A stretch of 28,191 nucleotides of DNA from Blastocatellia bacterium (GCA_003488005.1 DNND01000036.1:1-28191), one strand, 5' to 3'; positions 16,641-25,453 are shown, counted from the first letter of the stretch. Notes: generated from the sequence alone by a model not told the origin. Made by a program: numbers and translations.

Positions 16641-19600
16641 GAACCAACCTAATCGAGCTTGTGAGCAAAGCATTGAAGGGCCGCTGCCACAATCTAATAG
16701 CGGCGTCGTTGACGCTCTTGTTCGTTGGAGTTGCATTTGGCTTCATCTCGTTTACCTCGGCTAATTCCGAAATCGGGGTCAGCGCCTCATACTCAAAAAA
16801 AAAACAAACCACCCGGCTGCGAGCTGATGACTCGGCTGTGTCGGTCCGCCAAACAATCCTTCAGGGCACTGCACCCGCCGCTGTCAAACTCGAAGGCTGC
16901 ATCTCTTGTCACGCCCAGATCGAGCCGATGCACAAGTACGGTACGACGGAGACTCTCGAAAAACTCAAAGATGGAAAGGATGCGGTGGGACTAACCTGCA
17001 CTACCTGCCACGGCGGCAACCCGGTGCCGCGCAAAACCAGCGACGATCCAAAAGAGATTGAGCGAGTAAAGAACGAAGCGCACGTGCGAGCGCGCTTCCC
17101 TAATGAATGGCTGCGCAACGGTAAGTTCACTGGCGCGAATCCCGAACGCAGCAATACCTTGTTGGCGCGCGAGAGTTGGGAGTTTGTGCGCTTTATCAAT
17201 CCCGGTGACTTGCGCGTGGCGGCGAAGACGTGCGGCGGAGGCGCCTGCCACGATATCGAAGCGAAGAATGTTGCGCGCAGTATGATGACGCATGGTGCGA
17301 TGTTGTGGGGCGCCGCGCTGTACAACAACGGCAGCTTTCCAAATAAGGACGCGCGCTTTGGCGAAAGCTATAGCGAAACGGGTGCGCCGCAAACATTGAT
17401 TCAGAATCCGCAGCCAACGGCTGACGATCAACGCACTAAAGGTCTGTTAACTTTTCTCGATCCCATTCCGCGTTGGGAGATTTCACAGCCCGGCAACGTG
17501 CTGCGCGTATTTGAACGGGGCGGCAAGCGGCGATTGGAAGTTGGCTTGCCGGACAAAGATGAAGATCCGGGTAAACCTGACAAGGGACTAAGCGCGCGTG
17601 GCTTTGGTTCGGCGCAGCGCACCGATCCGGTCTTTCTCGGTCTGCAAAAGACACGGCTGCTCGATCCGACTTTGAACTTTCTCGGCACCAACGATCATCC
17701 CGGCGATTATCGCTCGTCGGGCTGCACGGCTTGTCACGTCATTTACGCTAACGATCGCGACCCGTCTCATTCCGCTTTCTATAACTCGGCAGGAAATCTG
17801 GGCCAGTCGAAAACAGCGGACACAAACATTTCGAAAAACGATTCAGGTCATCCCATCAAGCATCAGTTCACCAGCCAGATTCCCACTTCGCAATGCATGG
17901 TCTGTCATATGCACCCAGGCACAAATATGGTCGCGACCTATCTCGGCATGACCTGGTGGGACAACGAAAGCGATGGCGACAAGATGTATCCGAAGCAGCA
18001 ACACAATCCGTCGCAGTCTGAAGAACAGGAGAAACTGAATCGCAACCCGGAAGCGGCCAGCATGCGCGGTAACTGGTCCGAGCTCGAGTTTCTGGCGGGA
18101 ACCGGGACGGCAGAATTTAATTCGCAACTAAAGAACACGCAGTTTGGCGACTTTCATGGTCATGGCTGGTTGTTTCGCAAAGTCTTCAAACGCGATCGCA
18201 AGGGAAACTTGCTGGACGCCAAAGGCGAGCTCGTTTCCGCGAATGACCCGGACAAATTCAAAAAGGCAGTTCACCTAAACGACATTCATCTCGAGAAGGG
18301 AATGCACTGCGTCGATTGCCACTTCCGGCAGGACGCGCACGGCGATGGCAATCTCTATAACGAACCCCGCGCCGCGATCGAAATTGGTTGCGAAGATTGT
18401 CATGGCTCGATTCGCGGGCGTGGGTCGCTGTTCACGTCTGGTCCAGCAGCGGCGACGGCGACCGGACAAACCGCCGAACGACGCAAGTCGCAGAATCAAC
18501 CCTTGGTCGGCCAGGACCTGACGCGCATTCGCGTGCGCGACGAAACCGGCGCGAAGATTCCGCTGTTTCAAAAAATCACGCGTGACCGCAAGCGGAAGGA
18601 CGAGAACGGTAGAGACATCGAATTGAAGAGCGGCGACATCGTGCAGAACTCGATGGTTGTGCCCGGGCGCTGGTGGCGCGTCATCCAGACGCTGGACACA
18701 ATCACGCCCGGCAACCGCGACTACAGTGAAAAGTCTCGCTACTCAAAAACGATTCGCAAAGACAACTCGACCTGGGGCGAGCTGCCAAAAAACCAGAGCG
18801 AGTTGGCCCACCGTGACAGCGACATGACCTGCGTCGCCTGTCATTCGTCGTGGGTGACCAGTTGTTTTGGCTGCCACTTGTCGATGCAGGCAAATCGCAA
18901 AATGCCTAATCGTCACAATGAAGGTGGCGACTCGCGCAATTTTACGCAATACAATTTCCAGGTTTTGCGCGATGACATTTTCATGTTGGGCCGTGATGGC
19001 ACGGTTACCGGCAATCGCGTGGCGCCGGTGCGCTCATCGTCCGCCGTGCTGGTCAGTTCGCAAAATCAGAATCGCGAATGGATTTATTCGCAGCAACAAA
19101 CAACTTCGGCGGAAGGCTTCTCCGGCCAGACATTCAACACGCATGTGCCGCACACGGTGCGCGCGACCGAGACAAAACAATGTAGCGACTGTCATGTTTC
19201 GGCGAACAACGACAACAACGCCTGGCTGGCGCAGTTGTTGTTGCAGGGCACAAATTTTGTGAATTTCATGGGCCGGTATGTTTATGTTGCGGCCGCTGAT
19301 GCTTTGGAAGTTGTAGTCGCGACTGAAGAATCCGAACCGCAAGCGGTGCTTGGCAGCACGCTGCAAAAGATCGCCTACCCGGACGACTACGCAAGATTCG
19401 TAAAGGAAGGAAGTGAACTGAAGACGGCGTACGAGCACGCCGGCAATCCGCGAGTCTTGCAGGTGCAGTTGCGCGGCGAATATGCATATGTTGCCGCCGG
19501 CGAAGGCGGTCTGCGCGTATACGACGTCGCCCAAATCGATCAGAAGGGCTTTTCGGAGCGCATTACTACCGCGCCCGTCTCTCGGTTTGGTCAGAAGTTT

Positions 19601-20689
19601 TGGGTAAAGACTAAATACGCAACCGCGGTGGCCGTGCCCACAACGTTGGCGGTTGATCCGGCGCGCTGGCGTTTGAAAGCTGACGGCCGAATGATCGATC
19701 CCGCAGGCGCGGCGGCTCTAAAAGGTGAGGCGCGCCGTCAATTGCTGAATGAAGAGCAACCAATTCACGCTTCGTATGCCTATCTCTACGTTGTCGATAA
19801 GTATGAAGGCCTGATTCTGGTTAACGCGGCGACGCTGCTTGATGGCGATCCGCTAAACAACTATCTCAAGCGCGCGCTGGATCCGGCGAAGTACCCGAAC
19901 GGCGCATTTAATCCGGGCGGCGTTCTTAGCGATGCAAACAACATCACCATTGCCGGAGACGATGCATACATCACCACCACGGCCGGGTTGTTTGTCGTCA
20001 GCATCGACGATCCGTTGAATCCGCGCCTCGTCAAACAGATTAGCGCGCCGGAACTAAAGCACCCGCGCGCAATTGCGATTCAGTTTCGTTACGGCTTTGT
20101 GGTTGATGATGACGGTCTGAAGGTCCTCGACCTTACGCTGCCTGAATCTGCGAGAATTATTCCAAATGCGCTGGTGGCACTCGGCGATGCTCGCGATGTT
20201 TATGTGGCCCGCACCTACGCGTATGTTGCTAACGGTAAAGAGGGAGTTGCGATTGTCGATGTCGAGCGTCCCGAGCAGCCGCGTTTGGATCAAACTTATA
20301 ACGCCGACGGAAAACTTAACGACGTGCATCAGGTAAAGATTGCAATGACCAACGCCAGCCTGTTTGCTTATGTAGCTGACGGAAAGAATGGTTTGCGCGT
20401 CCTACAACTGACGTCGCCGGAGACGATGCCGGAATATGCCGGCTTCAGTCCTCGGCCACGGCCCGTGTTGATTGCGACCTACAAAACAAAAGGTGAAGCG
20501 CTAGCCATTTCCAAGCCGCTCGATCGCGATCGCGCAGTTGATGAAAGTGGCAACCAGGTTTCAGTGTTTGGGCGCCGCGGCGCGCGGCCATTTAACTTCG
20601 ACGAAATCAGGCGCCTGCTGCGCACGAACGATGGCCAGGGTGATTGGTTTACAGTGAGCGACGCGCCGCAAACGCAAGCAAAGAATTAG
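16637..20689 (+). CDS. Large decaheme cytochrome c with C-terminal LVIVD-type beta-propeller
   Basis: The 1350-residue protein has an N-terminal signal segment (~17-45). Ten putative heme sites follow: CXXCH at Cys88, 121, 363, 420, 558, 585, 732, 743 and 849, plus a CX4CH (CGGGACH) at 199-205. Site 420 is followed by a Met-His pair. From ~935 to ~1260 about six repeats with patterns such as YAYVAAGEGGLRVYDV, YAYVANGKEGVAIVDV and FAYVADGKNGLRVLQL match LVIVD repeats, which fold as a beta-propeller in secreted proteins. The GTG start overlaps the vapC stop; another GTG at 16661 is possible. I infer an exported, perhaps cell-surface, terminal electron-transfer protein paired with the upstream barrel. 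A catalytic role (octaheme-reductase-like) is possible, but no diagnostic active site was recognised. Confidence 0.86.
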   Translation: MRTNLIELVSKALKGRCHNLIAASLTLLFVGVAFGFISFTSANSEIGVSASYSKKKQTTRLRADDSAVSVRQTILQGTAPAAVKLEGCISCHAQIEPMHKYGTTETLEKLKDGKDAVGLTCTTCHGGNPVPRKTSDDPKEIERVKNEAHVRARFPNEWLRNGKFTGANPERSNTLLARESWEFVRFINPGDLRVAAKTCGGGACHDIEAKNVARSMMTHGAMLWGAALYNNGSFPNKDARFGESYSETGAPQTLIQNPQPTADDQRTKGLLTFLDPIPRWEISQPGNVLRVFERGGKRRLEVGLPDKDEDPGKPDKGLSARGFGSAQRTDPVFLGLQKTRLLDPTLNFLGTNDHPGDYRSSGCTACHVIYANDRDPSHSAFYNSAGNLGQSKTADTNISKNDSGHPIKHQFTSQIPTSQCMVCHMHPGTNMVATYLGMTWWDNESDGDKMYPKQQHNPSQSEEQEKLNRNPEAASMRGNWSELEFLAGTGTAEFNSQLKNTQFGDFHGHGWLFRKVFKRDRKGNLLDAKGELVSANDPDKFKKAVHLNDIHLEKGMHCVDCHFRQDAHGDGNLYNEPRAAIEIGCEDCHGSIRGRGSLFTSGPAAATATGQTAERRKSQNQPLVGQDLTRIRVRDETGAKIPLFQKITRDRKRKDENGRDIELKSGDIVQNSMVVPGRWWRVIQTLDTITPGNRDYSEKSRYSKTIRKDNSTWGELPKNQSELAHRDSDMTCVACHSSWVTSCFGCHLSMQANRKMPNRHNEGGDSRNFTQYNFQVLRDDIFMLGRDGTVTGNRVAPVRSSSAVLVSSQNQNREWIYSQQQTTSAEGFSGQTFNTHVPHTVRATETKQCSDCHVSANNDNNAWLAQLLLQGTNFVNFMGRYVYVAAADALEVVVATEESEPQAVLGSTLQKIAYPDDYARFVKEGSELKTAYEHAGNPRVLQVQLRGEYAYVAAGEGGLRVYDVAQIDQKGFSERITTAPVSRFGQKFWVKTKYATAVAVPTTLAVDPARWRLKADGRMIDPAGAAALKGEARRQLLNEEQPIHASYAYLYVVDKYEGLILVNAATLLDGDPLNNYLKRALDPAKYPNGAFNPGGVLSDANNITIAGDDAYITTTAGLFVVSIDDPLNPRLVKQISAPELKHPRAIAIQFRYGFVVDDDGLKVLDLTLPESARIIPNALVALGDARDVYVARTYAYVANGKEGVAIVDVERPEQPRLDQTYNADGKLNDVHQVKIAMTNASLFAYVADGKNGLRVLQLTSPETMPEYAGFSPRPRPVLIATYKTKGEALAISKPLDRDRAVDESGNQVSVFGRRGARPFNFDEIRRLLRTNDGQGDWFTVSDAPQTQAKN

Positions 20690-20764
20690 CCGCGGATTTA
20701 CGCGGATGAACGCCGATCAGACAAAATTATTTTCATTTCCGTTTTTATCCGCGAAAATCCGCGG
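20690..20764. repeat. CCGCGGAT-type inverted repeat between the decaheme gene and mutS
   Basis: The left arm at 20690 reads ccgcggatttacgcggat and the right arm ending at 20764 is its near complement (atccgcgaaaatccgcgg). A T-rich stretch sits between the arms. It lies between two convergent genes, starting immediately after the decaheme TAG. It belongs with 7419-7612 and 8293-8401. A bidirectional terminator role is plausible. Confidence 0.75.
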
Positions 20765-20773
20765 CAAATACTC

Positions 20774-23605
20774 TTACATCAAACGCGCGCGTAGCTGCCG
20801 CAGCAGCGTTTTTGCTTCGTCGGGTGATAACTTATCCGCGTCGACGTTGAGGATTTCTTCGATCGCTTTCTGATTTGCGAGATCGAACAGCGAGGCTTGC
20901 GCTGCTGCTTTGCGGCGACCGGCTCGACGCGCGGCAACGTCGAGGGCAGTTGTTGCAGGAGTCACAGTTGTTGAGTTGTCACTCGCGCCGGCGCCCTGCG
21001 CCGCGGCAAGTGATTCAACCGCTGGTTGAGAAATAATCTGATCAGCTTCGGCGAAAACGTCGAACTCATAACGCTCAAGTCTCGCCAAAACCTGCCGCGC
21101 TATATCGAGCACCGCGGACGGCAGTCCCGCCAACCGCGCCACCTGGATTCCATAAGACTTTGATGCGCGGCCGCGCTCGAGGCGGTGCAGGAAAACAACT
21201 TCGCCCTCACGCTCGGTGGCTGTGATCTGATAATTCTGTGCGCCGGGCAATCGTTCGGCGAGTTCAGTTAACTCATGATAGTGAGTTGCGAAAAGAGTCT
21301 TTGCCGCGTGTTCCGGAGAATCGTGCAGGTATTCTGCAACGGCCCAGGCGATTGAAAGCCCATCGAACGTTGCCGTGCCTCGTCCGATCTCATCCAGCAA
21401 CACCAGCGACCGCGGTGTGGCGCTGTGCAGGATTGCCGCCGTCTCTGTCATCTCGACCATAAATGTAGAACGGCCGCGCGCCAGGTCATCGGAAGCGCCG
21501 ACTCTGGTCCACACGCGATCGAGCAACGGCAGCCGCGCTTTCTCGGCGGGAACAAAACTGCCCATCTGCGCCAGTATGCAAATGATCGCGGTCTGCCGCA
21601 GCACAGTGCTTTTGCCACCCATGTTTGGACCAGTGATGATCAGCAGGCGGTCGGTCGAATTATTTAAGTAGACGCTGTTTGGAATGAAAGGGAATTCATT
21701 GAAGACTTCGATTACCGGATGCCGGCCCTGCACAATTTCGATCTCATCGCCAGCATGCATCAACGGTTTGACATAACGTTGCCGAACCGCGGTTTCGGCC
21801 AGCGAGCCGAGCGCATCGAGCGCCGCCAGCGCGCGCGCGGTCCCCTGAATTCGCTTCGTTTCCGCCGCAACCTGCCGGCAGATGTCGTTGAACAATTCCG
21901 CTTCCAGTTGGCCGATTCGTTCTTCCGCGCCCAGGACCTTTTTTTCCCAATCGCGCAACTCGGGTGTTGTGTAGCGTTCGGCGTTCGTCAGCGTCTGCCG
22001 GCGTTCATACTCCGCCGGCACGCGCGCCACATTTCCTTTGGACACTTCGATGAAATAGCCGAAGACGTTATTAAACTTGATGCGCAGGTTGGCAATGCCA
22101 CTGCGTTCGCGCTCCGAAGCTTCCAGCGTGGCGATAATCTGTTTCGCGTTACGGCTCAGCGAACGCACCTCATCTAATTCAGTTGAATACCCCGCGCGAA
22201 TGGTATCGCCATCGCTAATCTTTGGGGGCGGATCGTCACTCAACGCACGCGCAAGCAAGGCACAAATTTCCGGCACCTCATCGGAGCTTTCGTTCAGGAT
22301 CTGAATCAGCGATGACGGCATCGCCGATAATGTTTCGCGAATCGCGGGCACCTGATTCAGCGAGCGCAGTATTGCATTCAAATCCCGCGGCGTTGCTGAA
22401 CCAAGACTGATGCGGCCAATCAACCTTTCGAGATCGGAAACTTCTTTCAAGAGCGTGCGCAGTTTGTCGCGGCCGATTTGCGAACTTGATAGATCCTGAA
22501 CTGCCGCCAAGCGCGCCTCAACTTCGCCGCGCTTGATGCAAGGCCGTAGTAACCATGAACGCAACAGCCGCGCGCCCATGCCCGTAACTGTTTGATCAAT
22601 GACCGACAACAAAGTCCGGCCGCCGCCCGCCAATGCATCAACCAACTCCAAATTGCGGACGGTTACCTGGTCCAGGACCAGATGGTCCTGCGGCTCGAAG
22701 TAGGTCAAATCCGTAATGTGATTGGCGCCGGCCCGCTGCGTTTCCTGTGCGTAACGCAGGCAGGCGCCCGCCACGCGCACCGCTTCCGACTTTTTCTCAA
22801 CGCCATAACCCGCCAAGGTCCGAACGCCAAAATGATCGAGCAACAACTGAGCGCAATCGTTCGTCTGCCATAACCAATCTTCGAGCGGCGTCAACGTGAT
22901 TTCAGGAAACTGCGGGATGGCGGAACTACGTGCAGTTTGAATCTGCGGCTGGCTGTCGTTCGGAGAGGAAACTGACAAAGGCAGTGGCGCGGTCTGCGCC
23001 TTTCCTGTTAGGCCGGCCTTTATTAATGGTTCGAGCGAAGCAGGGAAGAGCAGCTCGCGCGGCGCATATGATTCAATGTCAGCCCGGATCTTTTCCCAGG
23101 CGCCGGCGCCGCTTTCCTGCGTGACGCGAAATTCACCGGTGGAGAGATCGAGAAAGGCCGCGCCGACAGTTTCACCGGCACTACAAACAGCGCCGAGAAA
23201 AACGCTTTCGCGCATCTCGAGCAGTTGCGGATCGATGGGCGTGCCCGGGGTGACGATTCTGACTACTTCGCGGCGCACCAGCTTTTTGGTTTTCGAAGCT
23301 GCTTCAGTCTGCTCACAGATGGCCACGCGGTAGCCCTTACGAACCAACCGCGCAATGTAGCTGGCAGCCGAGTGATGCGGCACGCCGCACATGGGAACCG
23401 GGTCGCCAATTTCTTTGTGTCGCGCGGTCAGCGTGATCTGCAGCTCGCGCGCGCCGGTTACGGCATCGTCGAAAAACAGTTCGTAAAAATCACCGAGCCG
23501 AAAAAACAATAAAGTACCAGGATGCTGCTGCTTGAGCTCCTGATACTGTCTCAGCATGGGTGTTGCAGGTGTGGTCATATGACTCGGGTCGGTAATTCCT
23601 GGCAT
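20774..23605 (-). CDS. mutS: DNA mismatch repair protein MutS
   Basis: The 943-residue protein is a full-length MutS1, which recognises mismatches and recruits MutL. Visible features are the mismatch-contacting Phe-x-Glu at 40-42 in LGDFYELF, the connector and lever domains, Walker A GPNMGGKST at 659-667, a Walker B with LVLLDEIGRGTATFDG at ~730-745, and the C-terminal dimerisation region. A Gln/Ala/Thr-rich low-complexity linker at ~860-900 precedes the last helix pair, making it somewhat longer than the E. coli protein. The start could also be the ATG at 23578 (MTTPATPMLRQYQ); neither has a strong ribosome-binding site. It is convergent with the cytochrome locus and functionally unrelated to it. 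Confidence 0.96.
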   Translation of the reverse strand: MPGITDPSHMTTPATPMLRQYQELKQQHPGTLLFFRLGDFYELFFDDAVTGARELQITLTARHKEIGDPVPMCGVPHHSAASYIARLVRKGYRVAICEQTEAASKTKKLVRREVVRIVTPGTPIDPQLLEMRESVFLGAVCSAGETVGAAFLDLSTGEFRVTQESGAGAWEKIRADIESYAPRELLFPASLEPLIKAGLTGKAQTAPLPLSVSSPNDSQPQIQTARSSAIPQFPEITLTPLEDWLWQTNDCAQLLLDHFGVRTLAGYGVEKKSEAVRVAGACLRYAQETQRAGANHITDLTYFEPQDHLVLDQVTVRNLELVDALAGGGRTLLSVIDQTVTGMGARLLRSWLLRPCIKRGEVEARLAAVQDLSSSQIGRDKLRTLLKEVSDLERLIGRISLGSATPRDLNAILRSLNQVPAIRETLSAMPSSLIQILNESSDEVPEICALLARALSDDPPPKISDGDTIRAGYSTELDEVRSLSRNAKQIIATLEASERERSGIANLRIKFNNVFGYFIEVSKGNVARVPAEYERRQTLTNAERYTTPELRDWEKKVLGAEERIGQLEAELFNDICRQVAAETKRIQGTARALAALDALGSLAETAVRQRYVKPLMHAGDEIEIVQGRHPVIEVFNEFPFIPNSVYLNNSTDRLLIITGPNMGGKSTVLRQTAIICILAQMGSFVPAEKARLPLLDRVWTRVGASDDLARGRSTFMVEMTETAAILHSATPRSLVLLDEIGRGTATFDGLSIAWAVAEYLHDSPEHAAKTLFATHYHELTELAERLPGAQNYQITATEREGEVVFLHRLERGRASKSYGIQVARLAGLPSAVLDIARQVLARLERYEFDVFAEADQIISQPAVESLAAAQGAGASDNSTTVTPATTALDVAARRAGRRKAAAQASLFDLANQKAIEEILNVDADKLSPDEAKTLLRQLRARLM

Positions 23606-23796
23606 TAACTCGGTTCGGAGATCGCTTGCAGCCGATGAGGATCATCAGCGATGGCGCCTGATCAAAATGAAGCGAAGCCTACATCGTGAAGGAAGAGTTG
23701 CGCAAGCATGGTGGGAGAATTAACCGTTTCACAAACGACGCAAGAAATTATGCAAGGGTGCCGGTAATTGGAGTGCGGCGCGAAGCGGCTTTAGTT

Positions 23797-23879
23797 ACCG
23801 CGTAGCGGTGCCGCGACTTTAGCCCGGCGTTTCAACGCCGGGTCATAGTGCACCAGCGGTGCTCATCGCCTAGCGACGA
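23797..23879 (-). repeat. REP-like hairpin cluster, inverted copy, at the 3' end of the Y1 transposase gene
   Basis: Hairpins occur at 23797-23809 (accgc-gta-gcggt), 23823-23842 (cccggcgt-ttca-acgccggg) and 23865-23879 (catcgcctagcgacg). Read on the minus strand, the order and loops match the clusters at 1-125, 24363 and 24633. The middle stem differs from those copies by a paired C-to-G / G-to-C change that keeps base pairing. It ends 5 bp from the transposase stop. Confidence 0.8.
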
Positions 23880-23884
23880 TCGAA

Positions 23885-24337
23885 TTATCCCCACAAATAG
23901 CGTTCATCGTAGTCAATTCCATTCGCCTTCAAGAACTCCAGGTATTCCTCTTGGAATGTTTTCTTTCGATGATGCTCGCGCTGATTCTGAATGTATTTGA
24001 TCACTTCAGGAATGTTCGACTTGCTGACGGTAAATGCGCCGTAGCCGTCTTGCCAACCGAAGTTCTTGAGTGACGGAAATTCCTCGTGTATCCACTTCGA
24101 CGAAACCCCCTTTTGCAGCTGCGCGATTTGAGCGGGAGCGATCGTGGGAGGTGCGGTTACCAACGCATGAACGTGATCTTCAATACCACCCACCTGTAGG
24201 GCAATCATCTTATGGTTGCGTGCGATTCCACCGATGAATCTCCAGATGCGATCTTCGATGTCTTGCGCTATCCACGGTTCACGATTCTTGGTTGAAAAGA
24301 TTACGTGATAGTGCAACGAACTATAAGTGTTCGCCAT
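23885..24337 (-). CDS. Y1 HUH transposase, IS200/IS605 TnpA or REP-associated (RAYT) type
   Basis: The 150-residue protein is a full-length single-domain tyrosine transposase. The HUH metal-binding motif is His55-Val-His57 in GGIEDHVHAL, and the catalytic Tyr is expected at 115 in VIKYIQNQREHH. The N-terminal YHVIFSTKNREP and C-terminal YDERYLW are typical of the family. Such enzymes cut and rejoin single-stranded DNA at hairpin ends. No tnpB accompanies it. REP-like hairpin clusters flank it in opposite orientation (23797-23879 and 24363-24445), with further copies at 24633-24746 and 1-125, which favours a RAYT that maintains REP elements over an autonomous IS200. All catalytic residues look intact. 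Confidence 0.88.
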   Translation of the reverse strand: MANTYSSLHYHVIFSTKNREPWIAQDIEDRIWRFIGGIARNHKMIALQVGGIEDHVHALVTAPPTIAPAQIAQLQKGVSSKWIHEEFPSLKNFGWQDGYGAFTVSKSNIPEVIKYIQNQREHHRKKTFQEEYLEFLKANGIDYDERYLWG

Positions 24338-24362
24338 TTAGTAGTCTCCATGGTGAATCCAT

Positions 24363-24445
24363 CGTCGCTACGCGACGAAAGAAATGTGGTGGTTGCTTTC
24401 CCGGCCTTGAAAGGCCGGCCTAAATTCGTGGGAGCGCTACGCGCT
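24363..24445 (+). repeat. REP-like hairpin cluster at the 5' side of the Y1 transposase gene
   Basis: Hairpins are at 24363-24377 (cgtcgc-tac-gcgacg), 24400-24419 (cccggcct-tgaa-aggccggc, terminal pair lost) and 24433-24445 (agcgc-tac-gcgct). The ctaaattcgtg tag follows the middle hairpin. The cluster starts 25 bp upstream of the transposase start codon and is oriented opposite to the copy at its 3' end. Confidence 0.8.
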
Positions 24446-24632
24446 ACTAAGCGGCTTGATCAATGGGTGAAGTCCGCTTACTAACATCGGCTCCGCTGCG
24501 GCGGCTGGTTGAATTTGAATACGAATGTTGGAGAAGCGCAACGACAAGGCACAGAGCGGCGGTTTCAGATTGTTGCAAAAGTTTTTTCATGCGACGCGCC
24601 GAAAAGAATAGATGGAGAGCTTGAGTATCGAA

Positions 24633-24746
24633 CGTCGCTACGCGACGAAGAGTGATGGTGGTTGCTATCCCGGCCTTGAAAGGCCGGGCTAAAGTCGTGA
24701 TGCCGCTAACGCGGCGCTTAAAGGCCGGGCTAAATTCGGATCACCG
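24633..24746 (+). repeat. REP-like hairpin cluster, extended copy
   Basis: Hairpins are at 24633-24647 (cgtcgc-tac-gcgacg), 24669-24688 (cccggcct-tgaa-aggccggg), 24702-24715 (gccgc-taac-gcggc) and 24732-24746 (caccgc-tac-gcggtg). The ctaaa tag follows three of them, and aaaggccgggctaaattcg is present twice, suggesting local duplication. The stretch 24446-24632 between this and the previous cluster holds no gene. Confidence 0.78.
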
Positions 24747-24861
24747 CTACGCGGTGCTAAAGCGGCGGTGCAGACCTTCAGTTTTCAGTACCGGCAGGAA
24801 CTATGTTAATTTCCTACGCCATCATAAAAGCCTTGCCATGGAACGTGATTAAACAACGCGA

Positions 24862-25449
24862 ATGAGTAACGATTCCCATCCCAACAGCACGCTGCGGCGC
24901 TCGCTCGAGGAACATCTTCAGGCGCTCCAGACCTTGCTCGAATCCGGGCTTGCCGATGTCGAGAGCTCTGGCCGGCTCATCTGCGACGCACTCGCGGCGG
25001 GAAACAAGATCCTGTTGTGCGGCAATGGCGGCAGCGCTGCGGACGCGCAACACATTGCAGCCGAGTTGGTGGGCCGTTACGAGGATCACCGCCGTCCGTA
25101 TCCGGCAATTGCCTTGACCACCGACACCTCGGCGTTGACCGCGCTGAGCAATGACTTCGGTTATGAAGAGGTTTTCGCGCGACAGGTGCAGGCGCTGGCA
25201 AGGCCGGGTGACGTGTTAATCGCCATCAGCACCAGCGGAAAATCGCCGAATGTCGTCAGGGCCGCTGAAACAGCGCGCAGTCTTGGCTGCAAAACAATTG
25301 GCCTCACCGGCTCGCATGCGGAACCTTTAGCCAATTACTGCTTTATTACCGTGCAGGTTTTGAGCGAACGCACCGCGCGCGTCCAGGAAGGCCACATTAC
25401 TATTGGCCATCTTTGGTGTGAAATGGTGGATGAGATTTTGGGAAAGTAG
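24862..25449 (+). CDS. gmhA: Phosphoheptose isomerase GmhA
   Basis: The 195-residue SIS-domain protein matches GmhA, which converts sedoheptulose 7-phosphate to D-glycero-D-manno-heptose 7-phosphate for LPS core heptose. Visible are the phosphate loop LLCGNGGSAADAQH at ~51-64, STSGKSPN at 123-130, and residues in the positions of the metal/catalytic set: His64, Glu68, Gln175 and His183. DiaA is a related SIS protein, but the intact His/Glu/Gln/His set favours the isomerase. No other heptose genes are nearby. The start lacks a strong ribosome-binding site. It suggests a Gram-negative envelope with heptose-containing LPS. Confidence 0.9.
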   Translation: MSNDSHPNSTLRRSLEEHLQALQTLLESGLADVESSGRLICDALAAGNKILLCGNGGSAADAQHIAAELVGRYEDHRRPYPAIALTTDTSALTALSNDFGYEEVFARQVQALARPGDVLIAISTSGKSPNVVRAAETARSLGCKTIGLTGSHAEPLANYCFITVQVLSERTARVQEGHITIGHLWCEMVDEILGK

Positions 25450-25453
25450 CGCT

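Noticed and set aside
23797..24746. CRISPR array
   Set aside because: The repeated units are hairpin clusters of irregular spacing and orientation, without constant-length unique spacers or cas genes.
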